Assembly: GCA_946613765.1 (NCBI GenBank)
Contig: CAMOFW010000004.1
Location: forward strand, 1-24,464
DNA length: 24,464 nucleotides
DNA from: an uncultured Mycoplasmatota bacterium
GTDB taxonomy: Bacteria; Bacillota_I; Bacilli_A; RF39; UBA660
Direction of reading: 5' to 3'
Part shown: in pieces, positions 23,854-24,464 of the stretch
Layout of the letters: the number at the start of each line of letters is the position of its first letter
How positions within the stretch are numbered: the stretch's first letter is position 1
Notes under the pieces: generated by a model
Database searches by the model: none
The model's input: only the letters and a program-made list of their open reading frames with translations
What the model was told of the DNA's origin: nothing
Position numbers and translations under genes: made by a program

Positions 23854-24464
23854 ATGATAATTAATAAGATTAATTTTCCTATTTATGGAACTATACTATT
23901 ATTATCTGTATTAATAGGTATTTTATATATTTATATTAATATAAGAGACGATATAAAAAAGAATAAACAAATACGATTATATTTTATTTTATATTTTATG
24001 TTTGCTTTTATACTTGGTAAATACTATACAATGTTTGCTGATTGGAACTTTGATATTATGAAAGTAGGATTTTCTAGTTATGGAGGATTAATTGGAGTAG
24101 TAGTATCAGCACTTATATTTGAAAAGATAATTGATATGAAAGGTAAACTTATTAAACATGCAATTATATCTTTACCACTTGTATATGGTTTAACTAAGAT
24201 TGCTTGTTTCTTAGTTGGTTGTTGCTATGGTATACCTTTTAATTCATGGTTTTCTGTTACATATCCAGAAGGACTTAATATTAAATTATTTCCAATTCAA
24301 ATAGTAGAAACTATTATGTTTTTAATTCTATTTGTAATTGTAAATAAGAATAAAAAGAATAATAATATTAGTTATTATACTTTAATTGTTGTTGCTATAT
24401 TAAAGTTCTTATTAGATTTTTTAAGATATGATCATTTAAAAGTATTATTAACTTTTAATCAATA
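23854..24464 (+). CDS. Lgt-like prolipoprotein diacylglyceryl transferase family protein, 3' truncated by window
   Basis: An ATG at 23854 with GGAG 8 nt upstream opens a frame that runs to the window end (203 codons seen). Membrane helices alternate with Lgt-like blocks: SSYGGLIGVVVSAL, KIACFLVGCCYGIPF, FPIQIVETIM and LLDFLRYDH. In true Lgt the block is RxGNFxNxExxG, with an Arg needed for phosphatidylglycerol; here it is Lys, and GCCYG replaces the acidic residue. This resembles the divergent Lgt-family paralogs of Clostridia and Bacilli rather than the essential enzyme. It follows the membrane-protein group by 14 nt. Family fairly sure; diacylglyceryl transfer is doubtful. Confidence 0.72.
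   Translation, partial: MIINKINFPIYGTILLLSVLIGILYIYINIRDDIKKNKQIRLYFILYFMFAFILGKYYTMFADWNFDIMKVGFSSYGGLIGVVVSALIFEKIIDMKGKLIKHAIISLPLVYGLTKIACFLVGCCYGIPFNSWFSVTYPEGLNIKLFPIQIVETIMFLILFVIVNKNKKNNNISYYTLIVVAILKFLLDFLRYDHLKVLLTFNQ

Overview
The window is AT-rich (roughly 70% or more A+T by eye). Arginine is mostly AGA, GGAG-type ribosome binding sites are common, signal peptides are short, and there is a sortase-like tail, dockerin and cohesin-like modules and NlpC/P60. This points to a low-GC Bacillota, probably an uncultured host- or gut-associated lineage of Bacilli/RF39 or CAG type; that placement is inference. TAA and TAG end every gene I could call, and TGA ends none. No rRNA, tRNA, IS element or CRISPR array was seen.

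Layout. 1-2457: the 3' end of a BRO/antirepressor-type gene, then a large cytoplasmic HETRH metallopeptidase-like protein. 2520-9494: a surface glycan-processing region. It holds a secreted GH5 glycoside hydrolase with an NPKTG tail, a small unknown reverse-strand gene, a 1312-residue protein (beta-helix, BspA-like repeats, SGNH esterase-like domain, dockerin), and directly after it a membrane-anchored protein with a cohesin-like domain. The last two look like a minimal enzyme/receptor pair made from one operon. 9505-10416: a small unknown protein and a P-loop kinase-like protein.

10420-12840: a stand-alone elongation factor G gene. It is preceded by a strong promoter, a 25-codon leader ORF, a 15-nt antiterminator strand encoded by the last codons of that leader, and an intrinsic terminator. 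The arrangement predicts that slow or blocked translation raises EF-G transcription, and it is the most striking regulatory signal here. A convergent GtrA gene shares the fusA terminator.

13297-20033: one long co-directional group. It contains a secreted NlpC/P60 protein with an Ig-like domain, an MFS-like transporter, a 42-residue membrane microprotein, a 4-TM protein, three signal-peptide proteins with a shared N-terminal ADxxxPE/D motif (two of them large SH3-repeat receptors with a TM and an acidic tail), and a degenerate histidine-phosphatase-like protein. This looks like an envelope-sensing or envelope-remodelling module.

20036-24464: a second operon with a DUF975-CmpB fusion membrane protein, a short M3-like metallopeptidase, two tandem zinc-ribbon membrane proteins, a related membrane protein without the ribbon, and an Lgt-like protein cut by the window end. 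Most transcription units begin with an extended -10 (TGnTATAAT-like) promoter and have little visible -35.
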